A DNA stretch of 64,000 nucleotides, from assembly GCF_024519455.1 (NCBI RefSeq), contig NZ_JALJRY010000001.1, forward strand, positions 12,972 through 76,971, given 5' to 3'. Position numbers and translations under genes: made by a program. The notes under the pieces were generated by a model. That model was not told the origin of the DNA, did no database searches, and worked only from the letters and a program-made list of their open reading frames with translations. Positions within the stretch are counted from its first letter, which is position 1, and every line of letters starts with the position of its first letter. The stretch comes from Streptomyces sp. STR69 (GTDB lineage: Bacteria; Actinomycetota; Actinomycetes; Streptomycetales; Streptomycetaceae). Below are positions 25,761-35,539 of this stretch, piece by piece.

Positions 25761-25813
25761 ACGGGTGGTGGCTCCTTGGTCGGGTCTCGGCGGCTTGAGG
25801 ACTGCTCGGGCGG

Positions 25814-26455
25814 CTACTCGGGGGTGACGTCCAGCGCGTGGGCGACGAGTGCGAGCAGGGTCTCGATGGCCGAGATCCGCCGCCGCGCATCCATGATCAT
25901 TACAGGTATGTGCGCGGGAATCGTCAATGCCTCCCGCACATCCTCCGGGTCGAACCGCTCGCTGCCGACGAAGTGGTTGACCGCGACGACGTACGGCAGA
26001 CCGCAGCTCTCGAAGTAGTCCAGCGCGGGGAAGCAGTCCTTGAGGCGGCGGGTGTCGGCAAGGACGACGGCACCGATCGCGCCGCGCACCAGGTCGTCCC
26101 ACATGAACCAGAACCGCTGCTGGCCCGGCGTACCGAACAGGTAGAGCACCAGGTCGTCGTCGAGGGTGAGGCGGCCGTAGTCCATGGCGACCGTGGTGGT
26201 CGTCTTCTCCGGGGTGCCCGTGAGGTCGTCGGTGTCCTCGCTGGCCTCGGTCATCAGCGCCTCCGTCTGGAGGGGCTGGATCTCGGAGACGGCGCCGACC
26301 ATGGTGGTCTTGCCGGCGCCGAAACCACCGGCCACCACGATCTTCGTGGCGACCGGTGCGCGGGTGCGGTCCAACTGCCAGGCCCGCGGCTGCTCCTCGT
26401 CGTCGAGGAGCGGGGAGACGCCGTAGGCGGCGGCGTCAGAGACGACGGAGTCCAC
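25814..26455 (-). CDS. cvnD: Conservon GTPase CvnD
   Basis: 213 residues. P-loop GGFGAGKTT (about 41-50), LFGTPGQQRF and VAVNHFVGSERF are GTP-binding motifs of the small bacterial Ras-like family found in actinomycete conservons. Its start overlaps CvnC by 20 bp. In S. coelicolor the conservon members form a membrane-associated complex in which CvnD is the switch (family knowledge). Cytoplasmic. Confidence 0.93.
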   Translation of the reverse strand: MDSVVSDAAAYGVSPLLDDEEQPRAWQLDRTRAPVATKIVVAGGFGAGKTTMVGAVSEIQPLQTEALMTEASEDTDDLTGTPEKTTTTVAMDYGRLTLDDDLVLYLFGTPGQQRFWFMWDDLVRGAIGAVVLADTRRLKDCFPALDYFESCGLPYVVAVNHFVGSERFDPEDVREALTIPAHIPVMIMDARRRISAIETLLALVAHALDVTPE

Positions 26456-26861
26456 TCAGCACCCTTTCCAGCAGAGCGCGGTCAGGACGGCCCGGGCCGT
26501 GACCGGTCCCGGTTCCGTACACACGGATCTTTCCCTGGTCCGCGAGATCGCTCAGGAGCACGCGGACCACACCGAGCGGCATCTTCAGCAGCGCGGCGAT
26601 CTCGGCCACCGTGCGCATACGGCGGCAGAGTTCGACGATGGCGCGCATCTCCGGCATGACCCGGGTGTTGAGCGAACCGTTCGTCAACTCCTTGCGTTCC
26701 TCGGGGGCTTCGAGCGCCGCCACGAAGGTCTCCACCAGGAGGACATGGCCGAAGCGGGTACGGCCCCCGGTGAGCGAGTAGGGGCGCACCCGGGCGGGTT
26801 TGCGGTCGCCGCCGCGCACGGGGAGCTTGTTCGGCGTACTGCCGCTGCCGCCGCCGTTCAT
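26436..26861 (-). CDS. cvnC: DUF742 protein CvnC
   Basis: 141 residues with a basic N-terminus, RVRPYSLTGGRTRFG, and a winged-helix-like C-terminal half (EIAALLKMPLGVVRVLLSDLADQGKI). This is the DUF742 component of conservons; DNA or protein binding is suspected but unproven. Overlaps CvnB by 4 bp and CvnD by 20 bp, showing one operon. Confidence 0.92.
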   Translation of the reverse strand: MNGGGSGSTPNKLPVRGGDRKPARVRPYSLTGGRTRFGHVLLVETFVAALEAPEERKELTNGSLNTRVMPEMRAIVELCRRMRTVAEIAALLKMPLGVVRVLLSDLADQGKIRVYGTGTGHGPGRPDRALLERVLSGLRRL

Positions 26862-27361
26862 CGGGCACTCTCCGCGGACGCGTCTTCCAGGGATTTCCGC
26901 AGTTCGCTGCGGAGTTCGGGGGTCAGCACATGTCCGGCGCGGCCGACGAAGAGCGCCATGTGGTACGACACGACGCTCATGTCGCAGTCCGCGGAGCCGT
27001 GCACACCGAGCAGCGAACCGTCGCTGATCGACATGACGAACAGGCTGCCCTCCTCCATCGCGACCATGGTGTGCTTCACCGGGCCGGAGTCCATCAGCTT
27101 GGAGGCGCCGATGGTGAGGCTGCCGATGCCGGAGACGATGGTGGCGAGGTCGGCGGAGGAGCCGCGCGGGCCGGTGCGCCTGGCCTCGAGGGACTCCCGG
27201 GCCTGCTCGTTGCGGTCGGGGTCGGAGGAGAGGAGCAGCAGGCCGTCGGAGGAGACGACCGCGACCGACTGGATGCCGGACACTTCCTCGACCAGGTTGC
27301 TCAGCAGCCAGTGCAGGTTGCGGGCTTCACTGCTCAGTCCGAAGGTACTGGGCGCGGTCAA
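26858..27361 (-). CDS. cvnB: Roadblock/LC7 protein CvnB
   Basis: 167 residues from TTG 27361, preceded by GAGGAGG at 7 nt; its start overlaps the CvnA stop (TTGA). The sequence NLHWLLSNLVEEVSGIQSVAVVSSDG and GSLFVMSISDGSLLGV show a Roadblock/LC7 fold, a small alpha/beta dimer that works as a GTPase-activating or scaffold subunit in the conservon complex. Confidence 0.92.
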   Translation of the reverse strand: MTAPSTFGLSSEARNLHWLLSNLVEEVSGIQSVAVVSSDGLLLLSSDPDRNEQARESLEARRTGPRGSSADLATIVSGIGSLTIGASKLMDSGPVKHTMVAMEEGSLFVMSISDGSLLGVHGSADCDMSVVSYHMALFVGRAGHVLTPELRSELRKSLEDASAESAR

Positions 27362-30057
27362 CTGCTTGCCTCCTCGACGGTGCCCCCCGTGGCTTCTTCG
27401 GATGGTGCGGTCGTGCCGCGGGGTGCCGGGACCGGGTTCTGGCCGGTCCGTTCGGCGATCTCCGCTTCTACGTCCCGATAGCCGGCGGAGGCTCCGGCGC
27501 GGAAGCCGCCGAGTCTGCGGCGCAGGGCTTCGGCGTCCACAGTGCCGGTCCGCTTGCGCGGGGCCTGTTCGGGTTGGGTGATCTTGGGGGTGCGTTTGGG
27601 GAGGCCCTTGGCTGTGACGGGGTCCTCGTCGGCCCGCGTGTGCTCGGCCTCGGCTTCGCCGTCGGCCTTGCTTTCGCTCCCACCCGCAACGCCCGTGCGG
27701 CTCTCGTCGTCGGGCGCGGGTGGCCCCTGTGGGGCGCCTTCGCCGTCGGCGGCCAGCGGCAGCAGGAGTTCCATCGTCGTCTCGGCGGGGGTCTCCCGTA
27801 CCGCCTTCTCCGCCAGCGCGACCAGCGGATCCTCGTCCGGCTTCGAACGGGCGTGCAGGACGTTGGAGTTGGCCTCGGCGGCTGCGCCGGGCAGGGAGTA
27901 GGAGTGCGTGGTCGCGGCGGCCGGTGAGGACGTCGGTACGGCCGTCATCGGGGCCGCCGCCAGGAGCGGGCCGGGCAGGACCACGACCGCCGCGATGCCG
28001 CCCTGCTTCTGGTCGCGGAGCTGGACGCGGACGCCGTGGCGGTGGGCCAGACGGGCCACGACGTACAGGCCGAGGCCGAGACCCTCCTCGCCCTCCTGGT
28101 CGTAGGGCGAGTCCGGGTCGAACTCGGTGAGGCGGGTGTTGAGGCGGGTCATGCGGTCGTCGGTCATGCCGATGCCCTCGTCCTGGACGGAGAGCATGAC
28201 CTCGCCGTTCTCCAGGAGCCAGCCGGAGATCTCGACGGGGGCGTCCGGCGGGGAGAACGAGCTGGCGTTCTCCATGAGTTCGGCCAGGAGGTGGCTCAGG
28301 TCGTCCGCCGCGAAGCCCGCCACGTGCGCGTGCGGCGGGAGTGCCGAGATGCGGACGCGTTCGTAGCGCTCGATCTCGCTGACGGCCGCCCGGACGACGT
28401 CGACGAGCGGGACCGGGCCCGCGTGCTGCTGGACGTGTTCGGTGCCGGCGAGGACGAGGAGGTTCTCGCTGTGCCGGCGCATGACCGTGGCGAAGTGGTC
28501 GAGCTTGAAGAGGGTGGAGAGCCGGTCGGGGTCCTGCTCGCGCTCCTCCAGGCCCTCGATGACGGCGAGTTGGCGCTCCACTAGGCCGAGGGTGCGCAGC
28601 GCGAGGTTGACGAAGGTGCCGCCGATGCTGGTGCGCAGGCGCTCCAACTGGTCGCTGGAGTCGGTGACTTCGGCCCGGAGTTCCTCGCGGGCGTCGGCCA
28701 TCCGCTGGCGCTGGCCGACCAGGTGCTTGCGGTCGGCCTCCAGGGTGGCGATCCGCTCGTGCAGGGCGACGGCGTGTGCGTGCAGGGAGTTGACCGAGCG
28801 GACGACCTGGGCGAACTCGTCGTTGCGGCCGGTGAACTTGATGGCTTCCTCGGCCGCCGGGTCCTCGGCGCCGGCCAGCCGTGCCGAGCCGCGGCGCAGC
28901 ACCGACAGCGGGCGGGTGAGGGTGCGGGCCATGGCGGTGGCGATACCGACGGCGAGCAGCATGAGGGCGCCGAGGATCGCGACGCGCAGTTCCAGCGCCT
29001 TGACGTCGTCGTCGCGCAGTTGGGCGAGGTCCTTGGAGCGGCGCTCGTAGAGGGCCGACTCCTCGCCGCGCATCAGGTCGACGCGGGCGGAGAGCGCCGC
29101 GTCGAGCTTCTTGGTGCTGGTGTCCAACTCGCTGTCGGACAGCGTGGGTTGGTCGGTGAGGGAGGCGAGGTACTTCTCGGCGGAGTTGACCTCGGGTCCG
29201 GTGACCGTGGAGTCGTAGCCCGCCAGGGCGGTCTTCGTCGCGGAGTCGCGGAAGTCGGCGAGGGCGGCGTCGGAGCGCAGCCGGGCCTGCTGGGCGGCGG
29301 CGCTGAGGGCGTCGCGCTGCTTGGTCTGGGCGCTCGTGGAGGTGGTCTCGGTGACCGGGAGACCGGTGATGGGGCTGATGACCGTCGTGGTGCTGGTCGG
29401 CACGTTCAGTGCGGCCAGCAGCAGTCCGCGGGCGGCGGCGGCCTGCTGGACGGCGGCGTCGAGTTCGGCGAGCGCGTAGGCGCCGGACCCGGCCCGCGGC
29501 GGCATCTGCTCGGCCAACTGCTCGGCGAGCCGGTGCAGTTCGGTGATGGCGCCGGAGTACGCGATGTGCGCCTCCAGGGCGCTGCTCTGGCCGGTGAGCG
29601 CGGCCCGTCGTACGGCGGCGACGTCGTCGAGGTCCGAGCGGAGCGCGGCGGAGATGTCGGTGTCGGCGCGCAGCTCCTCGACCTGCCGGTCGACGCGGGC
29701 GCTGCGGTCCTCGTCGGGGGCCCGGGACTTGGGGCGCCCGGCGGCGATGTACGAGGTGACCTCGTCGCGCTCGTCGGCGAGCGAGTGGGCCAGCGACAGG
29801 GCGTCCTGGGTCTGCTCGGCGAGCGTCACCAGGTCCTGGGAGTCGTGGAGTTGGCCGGAGGCGGTGATGAGGGAGGGGACACCGGCCGCGGCGATGGCGG
29901 CGGCCACGACGGCCACGGCGACGATGAGCCGGTTGCGGACGTGGGTGCTGCGCCCCTTGCCCGCGGGGTCGGGTGTGACGGCACCGGTGGCGCCCCCCTG
30001 AGGGGCCGTCTGCTTGGCAGTGCGCCGAGGCCGCTTTTTCTGCACCGGTGCTCGCAT
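27358..30057 (-). CDS. cvnA: Conservon sensor-like ATPase CvnA with nitrate/nitrite-type sensing region
   Basis: 899 residues. A Lys/Arg-rich head (KKRPRRTAKQ) precedes a membrane helix (about 42-64), a long extracellular helical sensing region (65-345, NIT-like), a second membrane helix (about 347-370), a HAMP segment (RTLTRPLSVLRRGSARLAG), a helical dimer region and a HATPase-type domain (LLAELMENASSFSPP, VQDEGIGM, GLGLGLYVVARLA). No canonical phosphorylated H-box is visible, as in other conservon kinases. The last 200 residues are disordered. It probably senses a signal and passes it to CvnB-D. Start ATG 30057 has only a weak ribosome site. Confidence 0.9.
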   Translation of the reverse strand: MRAPVQKKRPRRTAKQTAPQGGATGAVTPDPAGKGRSTHVRNRLIVAVAVVAAAIAAAGVPSLITASGQLHDSQDLVTLAEQTQDALSLAHSLADERDEVTSYIAAGRPKSRAPDEDRSARVDRQVEELRADTDISAALRSDLDDVAAVRRAALTGQSSALEAHIAYSGAITELHRLAEQLAEQMPPRAGSGAYALAELDAAVQQAAAARGLLLAALNVPTSTTTVISPITGLPVTETTSTSAQTKQRDALSAAAQQARLRSDAALADFRDSATKTALAGYDSTVTGPEVNSAEKYLASLTDQPTLSDSELDTSTKKLDAALSARVDLMRGEESALYERRSKDLAQLRDDDVKALELRVAILGALMLLAVGIATAMARTLTRPLSVLRRGSARLAGAEDPAAEEAIKFTGRNDEFAQVVRSVNSLHAHAVALHERIATLEADRKHLVGQRQRMADAREELRAEVTDSSDQLERLRTSIGGTFVNLALRTLGLVERQLAVIEGLEEREQDPDRLSTLFKLDHFATVMRRHSENLLVLAGTEHVQQHAGPVPLVDVVRAAVSEIERYERVRISALPPHAHVAGFAADDLSHLLAELMENASSFSPPDAPVEISGWLLENGEVMLSVQDEGIGMTDDRMTRLNTRLTEFDPDSPYDQEGEEGLGLGLYVVARLAHRHGVRVQLRDQKQGGIAAVVVLPGPLLAAAPMTAVPTSSPAAATTHSYSLPGAAAEANSNVLHARSKPDEDPLVALAEKAVRETPAETTMELLLPLAADGEGAPQGPPAPDDESRTGVAGGSESKADGEAEAEHTRADEDPVTAKGLPKRTPKITQPEQAPRKRTGTVDAEALRRRLGGFRAGASAGYRDVEAEIAERTGQNPVPAPRGTTAPSEEATGGTVEEASS

Positions 30058-30398
30058 TCCTGACTCGTGATACCCATGGGGCCGGGTGACGCTCCGTCAT
30101 CCCGGTACGGCGACCCTCCCAGTGCCGGTGGGCAGCGGTCGCGCATCATCCGGGCCGCCACCCGAAGGAGTGAACCCCGTCGGGGAGTTGGCGGGCAAGT
30201 TCCGTCGGCCCGTCCTACGGCCTTGTGGGCAGCGCCGGTTGGACGTGAGCGGCGGGCTTTGGCAGGATTCGCCGCCACGCATTCCCGGAGTGATCCATTC
30301 CAGCCCAAACCAGGCGTCTGACCTGCATGACTGCGCTGATTCGGTAACCAGTGCCAACCTTTGGCAGGGCCTGTGAAGAGGTCGTGCAGACTGGCCGA
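30058..30398. other. 341-bp divergent intergenic region (conservon and phosphatase promoters)
   Basis: Lies between cvnA (minus) and a PP2C-like gene (plus) and must contain both promoters. One inverted repeat is visible, TGCCAA-CCT-TTGGCA at 30352-30366, 33 bp before the phosphatase start, a possible operator. No small gene with a convincing start was found. Confidence 0.5.
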
Positions 30399-31187
30399 AT
30401 GCGTACGGAACTTGTGTCGGAACCCGGCGACCCGGACCGCCCCGACGAGGACTTCGCGAGCGTCGGCCTCCCGGCCTCGGGACAGGGCGGTTCGCTGATC
30501 GTCCTGGATGGCGTGACCCCACCGAGAGGGGAGACGGGCTGTCTGCATCCGGTGCCCTGGTACACCGCGCGGCTGGGCGGCGCGCTGACCGAACTGACCG
30601 TTTCCTGCCGGGATCTGACGCTGGCGGAGATTCTCTCCCGGGCGATCCTCCGAACATCCGAGGCCCACTCCACCACCTGTGACCTTTCTCACCCACGCAC
30701 CCCTCAGGCAACCGTGGTGCTGGCCCGCTGGTCCCCGCGTGAGATCGAATATCTGGTCCTTTCGGACTCCGCCCTGCTGGTCGACTCCCCGGCCGGCGAG
30801 GTGACCGCCGTACTGGACGACCGTCTGTCGCGGCTGCCGCGCGCCGCCCTGGCCACGGACGAGCTGATCGACGCCACGCTCCGTAACAAGGAGGGCGGCT
30901 TCTTCACGGCCGCCGCCGATCCCTCGGTCGCCGAACGGGCGGTGACGGGCACGCTTCCCCGCACCGGGGTCCGCGCCCTCGCCGCCCTGACGGACGGGGC
31001 GACGAGGTGGGTGGACAAGTTCGGCCGGGGCGACTGGGCGGAGTGCTTCGCCCTCGTGGAGAAGGAGGGGGCGGCGGAGCTGGTGCGCCGGGTGCGGGCG
31101 CTGGAGCGGGCCGACGCGGAGACGCGGACGTATCTGCGGCGGAGCAAGACGCACGACGACGCGACGGTCGTGTACGTCGAGCTGTGA
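30399..31187 (+). CDS. PP2C-like serine/threonine phosphatase
   Basis: 262 residues from ATG 30399. Motifs IVLDGVTPP (first Asp), LVLSDSALLVD, ALTDGATRW and the closing KTHDDATVVYVEL fit the PP2C-type metal phosphatases used against Ser/Thr kinases in actinobacteria. It is short and some usual residues are degenerate, so activity is not certain. It neighbours MarR and Lon genes but shares no operon with them. Confidence 0.72.
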   Translation: MRTELVSEPGDPDRPDEDFASVGLPASGQGGSLIVLDGVTPPRGETGCLHPVPWYTARLGGALTELTVSCRDLTLAEILSRAILRTSEAHSTTCDLSHPRTPQATVVLARWSPREIEYLVLSDSALLVDSPAGEVTAVLDDRLSRLPRAALATDELIDATLRNKEGGFFTAAADPSVAERAVTGTLPRTGVRALAALTDGATRWVDKFGRGDWAECFALVEKEGAAELVRRVRALERADAETRTYLRRSKTHDDATVVYVEL

Positions 31188-31217
31188 GCCGCTACCTCCG
31201 CAGCTTCCGCTTGGGAC

Positions 31218-31697
31218 TCACTTCTCCATGACGCCGTTCAACCGGTGGAGCAGCCGGGCGAGTTCGGCGACCTCGCGGCGGTCCCAGTGGGAGAGCTGGC
31301 TGACGTAGCGCTCGCGCCGGGCCTCGCGGACATGGGTGACCCGGCGGCAACCCTCGTCGGTGAGGTCGACCAGCCAGGCGCGGCCGTCCGCCGGGTCGGG
31401 CTCGCGGGCGATCAGGCCCAGCTCCTCCAGGGCGCGCAGCTGGCGGGACATGGTGGCCTTGCCGACGCCGATGTAGGCGGCCAGTTCCGTGGCCCGCTGC
31501 CGGCCGTACTCCTCCAGCCGGACCAGCAGGCCGTACGCGGCGGACTCCAGGTCGGGGTGGACCTCACGGGCCATCTCGCCCTGGTTGGCCCGGGCCCGCC
31601 GCAAGAGGAACGTCAACTCGCGTTCCAGGGACAGGTATTCGGGATCCGGAATCCCGCTGTCACTTCTGTCCTCGTCCTTGTGCACATCAGCACCCAT
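31218..31697 (-). CDS. MarR family transcriptional regulator
   Basis: 159 residues. Winged-helix DNA-binding segment: TELAAYIGVGKATMSRQLRALEELGLI then DGRAWLVDLT (wing). Start ATG 31697 has AGGA 9 nt upstream. The regulated gene is unknown; 30 bp separates it from the convergent phosphatase, and the lon terminator lies upstream. Confidence 0.9.
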   Translation of the reverse strand: MGADVHKDEDRSDSGIPDPEYLSLERELTFLLRRARANQGEMAREVHPDLESAAYGLLVRLEEYGRQRATELAAYIGVGKATMSRQLRALEELGLIAREPDPADGRAWLVDLTDEGCRRVTHVREARRERYVSQLSHWDRREVAELARLLHRLNGVMEK

Positions 31698-31768
31698 GGT
31701 CTGCTTTCCTGATCGTGAAAGTCGCCGCAGTTTCGCCAGTATTTCGCAGGGTGGGACCTACGTACGAC

Positions 31769-31806
31769 GAAGGCCCGGGCCCCTCGTGAAAGGGACCCGG
31801 GCCTTC
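31769..31806. terminator. Strong hairpin terminator behind lon
   Basis: GAAGGCCCGGG pairs with CCCGGGCCTTC at 31796-31806, 20 bp after the lon stop on the minus strand. The stem is GC-rich; no T-run follows. Confidence 0.7.
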
Positions 31807-31825
31807 ACCTGACCGGTGGCGTCCG

Positions 31826-34246
31826 TCACGCCGCCACCGGAACCTCCGACGTCGCGCCGTTCGTCGCGGGCGACAGGGCCAGCTCCAGGACCTGGCGGAC
31901 GTCCGTCACCGCGTGGACGTCGAGCTTGTCCAGGACCTCGGCCGGGACGTCGTCCAGGTCGGGCTCGTTGCGCTTCGGGATGATCACCGTGGTGACCCCC
32001 GCCTGGTGCGCGGCGAGCAGCTTCTGCTTCACCCCGCCGATCGGGAGGACCCGGCCGGTCAGCGAGACCTCACCGGTCATCGCCACGTCCGTACGGACCA
32101 GCCGGCCGCTGAGCAGCGACGCGAGGGCCGTCGTCATCGTGACACCCGCGCTCGGGCCGTCCTTCGGCACCGAACCCGCCGGGAAGTGGATGTGCACGCC
32201 CCGGTCCTTCAAGTCGGCGACGGGCAACTCCAGTTCGGCTCCGTGCGAGCGCAGGAACGACAGGGCGATCTGCGCGCTCTCCTTCATCACGTCACCGAGC
32301 TGACCGGTCAGGGTCAGACCCGCCGCGCCCGTCTCCGGGTCGGCCAGCGACGCCTCGACGTAGAGGACGTCACCGCCGGCGCCGGTGACCGCGAGGCCGG
32401 TGGCGACACCGGGGACCGCCGTGCGGCGCTCCGCCGGGTCCTGGGCGGACTCGGGCACGTGGTGCGGGCGGCCGATCAGCCCGCGCAGGTCGGCGTCGGT
32501 CACCGTGAACGGCAGCTTCCGCTCGCCCAGTTCGTGCTGCGCTGCGATCTTGCGCAGCAGCCGGGCGACGGACCTCTCCAGGGTGCGGACGCCCGCCTCA
32601 CGGGTGTACTCACCGGCGAGCTTGCGCAGCGCGCTCTCGTCGATGACGACCTCGTCGTCCTTGAGCCCCGCCCGCTCCAGCTGGCGCGGGAGCAGGTGGT
32701 CACGGGCGATGACGACCTTCTCGTCCTCGGTGTAACCGTCCAGCCGGACCAGTTCCATCCGGTCGAGCAGCGCCTCCGGGATGGCTTCGAGCACGTTGGC
32801 CGTCGCCAGGAACACCACATCGCTCAGGTCGAGTTCGACCTCCAGGTAGTGGTCGCGGAAGGTGTGGTTCTGCGCGGGGTCGAGGACTTCGAGCAGGGCC
32901 GCGGCCGGGTCGCCCCGGTAGTCGGACCCCACCTTGTCGATCTCGTCCAGCAGGACCACCGGGTTCATGGACCCGGCCTCCTTGATGGCGCGGACGATAC
33001 GGCCGGGCAGCGCACCGACGTACGTACGCCGGTGACCGCGGATCTCCGCCTCGTCCCGCACACCGCCGAGCGCGACCCGCACGAACTTGCGGCCCATCGC
33101 GTGCGCGACGGACTCGCCGAGCGAGGTCTTGCCGACACCGGGCGGACCGACGAGGGCCAGTACGGCACCGCCGCGTCGGCCACCCACAACACCCAGGCCC
33201 CGCTCGGCGCGCCGCTTGCGCACGGCCAGGTACTCGGTGATGCGCTCCTTCACGTCGTTCAGACCGGCGTGCTCGGCGTCGAGGATCGCCTTGGCGCCCT
33301 GGATGTCGTACTCGTCCTGGGTCCGTTCGTTCCACGGCAGTTCGAGGACGGTGTCCAGCCAGGTGCGGATCCACGACCCCTCGGGCGACTGGTCGGAGGA
33401 CCGCTCCAGCTTCTCGACCTCCTTGAGCGCGGCCTCGCGGACCTTCTCGGGGAGATCGGCGGCCTCGACGCGGGCCCGGTAGTCGTCGGACTCCTCGCCG
33501 TCCTTGGCCGAATCGCCGTTCAGCTCGCGCAGTTCCTTGCGGACGGCTTCGAGCTGGCGGCGCAGCAGGAACTCGCGCTGCTGCTTGTCGACGCCTTCCT
33601 GCACGTCCTTGGCGATGGTCTCGGCAACGTCCTGCTCGGCGAGGTGGTCGCGCAGGTGCTGGGTGGCGAGCTTGAGGCGGGCCACCGGGTCGGCGGTCTC
33701 CAGCAGCTCGATCTTCTGTTCAGTGGTCAGGAAAGGTGAGTAACCGGAGTTGTCGGCGAGCGTGGACACGTCGTCAATGGCCTGCACGCGGTCGACGACC
33801 TGCCAGGCCCCCCGCTTGCGCAGCCACGCCGTGGCCAGCGCCTTGTACTCCTTCACCAGCTCGGTCACCGAGCCGGGTACAGGTTCGGGCAGGCTCTCGT
33901 CGAGCGCGGTGCCCTCGACCCAGAGCGCGGCACCGGGACCGGTGGTCCCGGCGCCGATCTTCACGCGGCTACGGCCGCGGATCAGCGCGCCCGGGTCGCC
34001 GTCGGCCAGCCGGCCGACCTGCTCGATCGTGCCGAGCACACCCGTGCTCGCGTAAGTCCCGTCGATGCGTGGCACCAGCAGGACCTTGGGCTTTCCGGGC
34101 TCGGACCGGGCGGCGGCCTGGGCGGCCTCCACAGCGGCGCGTACATCGGTGTCGTTCAGGTCCAGCGGAACCACCATTCCGGGCAGCACGACCTCGTCGT
34201 CGAGCGGCAGCACGGGCAGGGTGAGCGGTGTGGACGTCGAAGCCAT
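31826..34246 (-). CDS. lon: ATP-dependent Lon protease
   Basis: 806 residues. N-terminal LAN domain, then the AAA module with Walker [10 protein letters not shown] (about 370) and Walker B LLDEIDK (about 433), and the proteolytic domain with catalytic Ser in KDGPSAGVT (about 698) and Lys in GVKQKLLAA (about 737). It degrades misfolded and regulatory proteins in the cytoplasm. ATG 34246 has GGGGAG 4 nt upstream. A HAIR-like element is 22 bp upstream of the start, which fits HspR repression as described for Streptomyces lon. Confidence 0.97.
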   Translation of the reverse strand: MASTSTPLTLPVLPLDDEVVLPGMVVPLDLNDTDVRAAVEAAQAAARSEPGKPKVLLVPRIDGTYASTGVLGTIEQVGRLADGDPGALIRGRSRVKIGAGTTGPGAALWVEGTALDESLPEPVPGSVTELVKEYKALATAWLRKRGAWQVVDRVQAIDDVSTLADNSGYSPFLTTEQKIELLETADPVARLKLATQHLRDHLAEQDVAETIAKDVQEGVDKQQREFLLRRQLEAVRKELRELNGDSAKDGEESDDYRARVEAADLPEKVREAALKEVEKLERSSDQSPEGSWIRTWLDTVLELPWNERTQDEYDIQGAKAILDAEHAGLNDVKERITEYLAVRKRRAERGLGVVGGRRGGAVLALVGPPGVGKTSLGESVAHAMGRKFVRVALGGVRDEAEIRGHRRTYVGALPGRIVRAIKEAGSMNPVVLLDEIDKVGSDYRGDPAAALLEVLDPAQNHTFRDHYLEVELDLSDVVFLATANVLEAIPEALLDRMELVRLDGYTEDEKVVIARDHLLPRQLERAGLKDDEVVIDESALRKLAGEYTREAGVRTLERSVARLLRKIAAQHELGERKLPFTVTDADLRGLIGRPHHVPESAQDPAERRTAVPGVATGLAVTGAGGDVLYVEASLADPETGAAGLTLTGQLGDVMKESAQIALSFLRSHGAELELPVADLKDRGVHIHFPAGSVPKDGPSAGVTMTTALASLLSGRLVRTDVAMTGEVSLTGRVLPIGGVKQKLLAAHQAGVTTVIIPKRNEPDLDDVPAEVLDKLDVHAVTDVRQVLELALSPATNGATSEVPVAA

Positions 34247-34267
34247 GATCTCCCCTTAGGCAGTCAA

Positions 34268-34288
34268 GTTGAGCTATGCCGACTCAAT
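34268..34288. promoter_or_regulatory. HAIR-like HspR binding site upstream of lon
   Basis: The plus strand reads GTTGAGC-TATGCCG-ACTCAAT. The HAIR consensus is CTTGAGT-N7-ACTCAAG, so the arms match except one base in each half plus the outer base; spacing of 7 is exact. It lies 22-42 bp upstream of the lon start. HspR/DnaK repression with heat release is the expected mode. Confidence 0.65.
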
Positions 34289-34413
34289 GCTTGGGCGTCT
34301 TCGATTGTTCCCCACCGGTTGTTCGCCGTGAGCGATCAGCGATAGCGGGCCCGCCTCAGTGCAGGTCAACACGGAAACGGGGCGGGGGCTTCCCGGACGC
34401 GCGTCAGGGCTCG

Positions 34414-34632
34414 GTGCGGGACGCCCCCGTCCGGGCGGCCGACACCACCGACCACCTCGACGCGGACATCGGCGACGAAGGCGTCGCGGCAGCGGCCCCG
34501 GTCGCCGGGCAATGCCCCGGCGGCGAGCGCGCTCACCCCCACTACGGACGGGACGAGCCCGTCCCCGACCTCACCGGTCTGCGCGCCCTCGCCCTCCGGG
34601 CCCTCGACCGCGTTCTGACCGAGCCGGGGTGA
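34414..34632 (+). CDS. Possible small hypothetical protein
   Basis: 72 residues from GTG 34414; acidic middle (DTTDHLDADIGDEG) and C-terminus LTGLRALALRALDRVLTEPG, which could be a helix. An in-frame longer start at 34276 would overlap the lon control region. Codon third-position GC is high but no domain or ribosome site supports it. Keep as tentative. Confidence 0.35.
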   Translation: MRDAPVRAADTTDHLDADIGDEGVAAAAPVAGQCPGGERAHPHYGRDEPVPDLTGLRALALRALDRVLTEPG

Positions 34633-34793
34633 ACACGGAGGGCGAGTCGCGAAAGTGTGACACCCACAATGGAAGTGTCACGCTTTTACGGAGAGGGTCC
34701 CCTCCGGCCGGGTGGGCCGGCGACCACCCGCCCCTGCCTCCCGCGCTCTCCCGCGGAGATGTTCATCCGCGCACTTCAGACGTACCGACCGGA

Positions 34794-35378
34794 TCAGGCG
34801 AGCTTGCGGCCCAAGTAGGCCAGCAACTGCCCGTGCGGGGCCGCCCCGGGCGCGGGCTGGACCTCGGGACCGAAGACGCCCGGCACGCGGTACGCGTCGA
34901 AGCCGCCCAGGCCGTGCATCACCGCGAGCAGTTCCCCGCACAACTCCTCGTCCACCACAGCCTGTTGGCCCGTCGCGACCGCCAGGTCCACGCCGTGGAC
35001 GCAGACCTCCGTGAAGTGGATCAGCGCGGCCATCGGGCCGGGCAGCGCGCCGAGCGAGATGTGGACGGTGGCGTCGAGGGCGCCGGGGCGGTTCCAGGCC
35101 GCGCGGTCGGTCTCGGACGCCTCCGCGTACGCGCCCCGGGGATCCCCGCCCAGCCAGTCGGACTCGTGCTCGGCGCCCGGATCGGTGCCGTTCAGTTCGG
35201 CGGCGAAGATGCGCATCCCGCCCACTGTGTGATTGAGGACGGCTCGGGCGTCCCACTCCGCGCACGGGGTGGGGTTCGCCCACTGGTCCTCGGCAACTCC
35301 CGCCACCACAAGGCCGGTTGCCGCGATCGCCCGCTCGATCCGCCGTACCGCGATCGTCTCCGCACCCGTATCCGCCAC
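34794..35378 (-). CDS. TIGR03086-like DinB/maleylpyruvate isomerase-type protein
   Basis: 194 residues from GTG 35378, preceded by GGAGG at about 5 nt. The sequence VADTGAETIAVRR, NPTPCAEWDARAVLNHTVGGM and HFTEVCVHGVDLAVATG match the DinB-like metal-binding fold (His in NHTVGG, and HxxxxCxHxxD). Family members are thiol- or mycothiol-dependent enzymes or of unknown function. The start of the longer frame to 36476 is a shadow of the rhomboid-like gene. Confidence 0.8.
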   Translation of the reverse strand: MADTGAETIAVRRIERAIAATGLVVAGVAEDQWANPTPCAEWDARAVLNHTVGGMRIFAAELNGTDPGAEHESDWLGGDPRGAYAEASETDRAAWNRPGALDATVHISLGALPGPMAALIHFTEVCVHGVDLAVATGQQAVVDEELCGELLAVMHGLGGFDAYRVPGVFGPEVQPAPGAAPHGQLLAYLGRKLA

Positions 35379-35539
35379 TGGGACCTCCCCCGTCCAGGAC
35401 CGCGCTCGGCTGTCGACACCATTGCCACACCCCGCGCAACGACATTGTTTCGACAGGGGGCACCTCCGACGACCGTCCCACCGGTCACGTCGACATCGCG
35501 CCCACCCGCCTCGACCCGGCCGGCCGGCCGGGCGGGGAG

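Noticed and set aside
26858..30100. 1080-residue frame covering cvnB and the antisense-like part of cvnA
   Set aside because: Only the last 167 residues are CvnB; the rest is Arg/Pro-rich shadow of CvnA in another frame.
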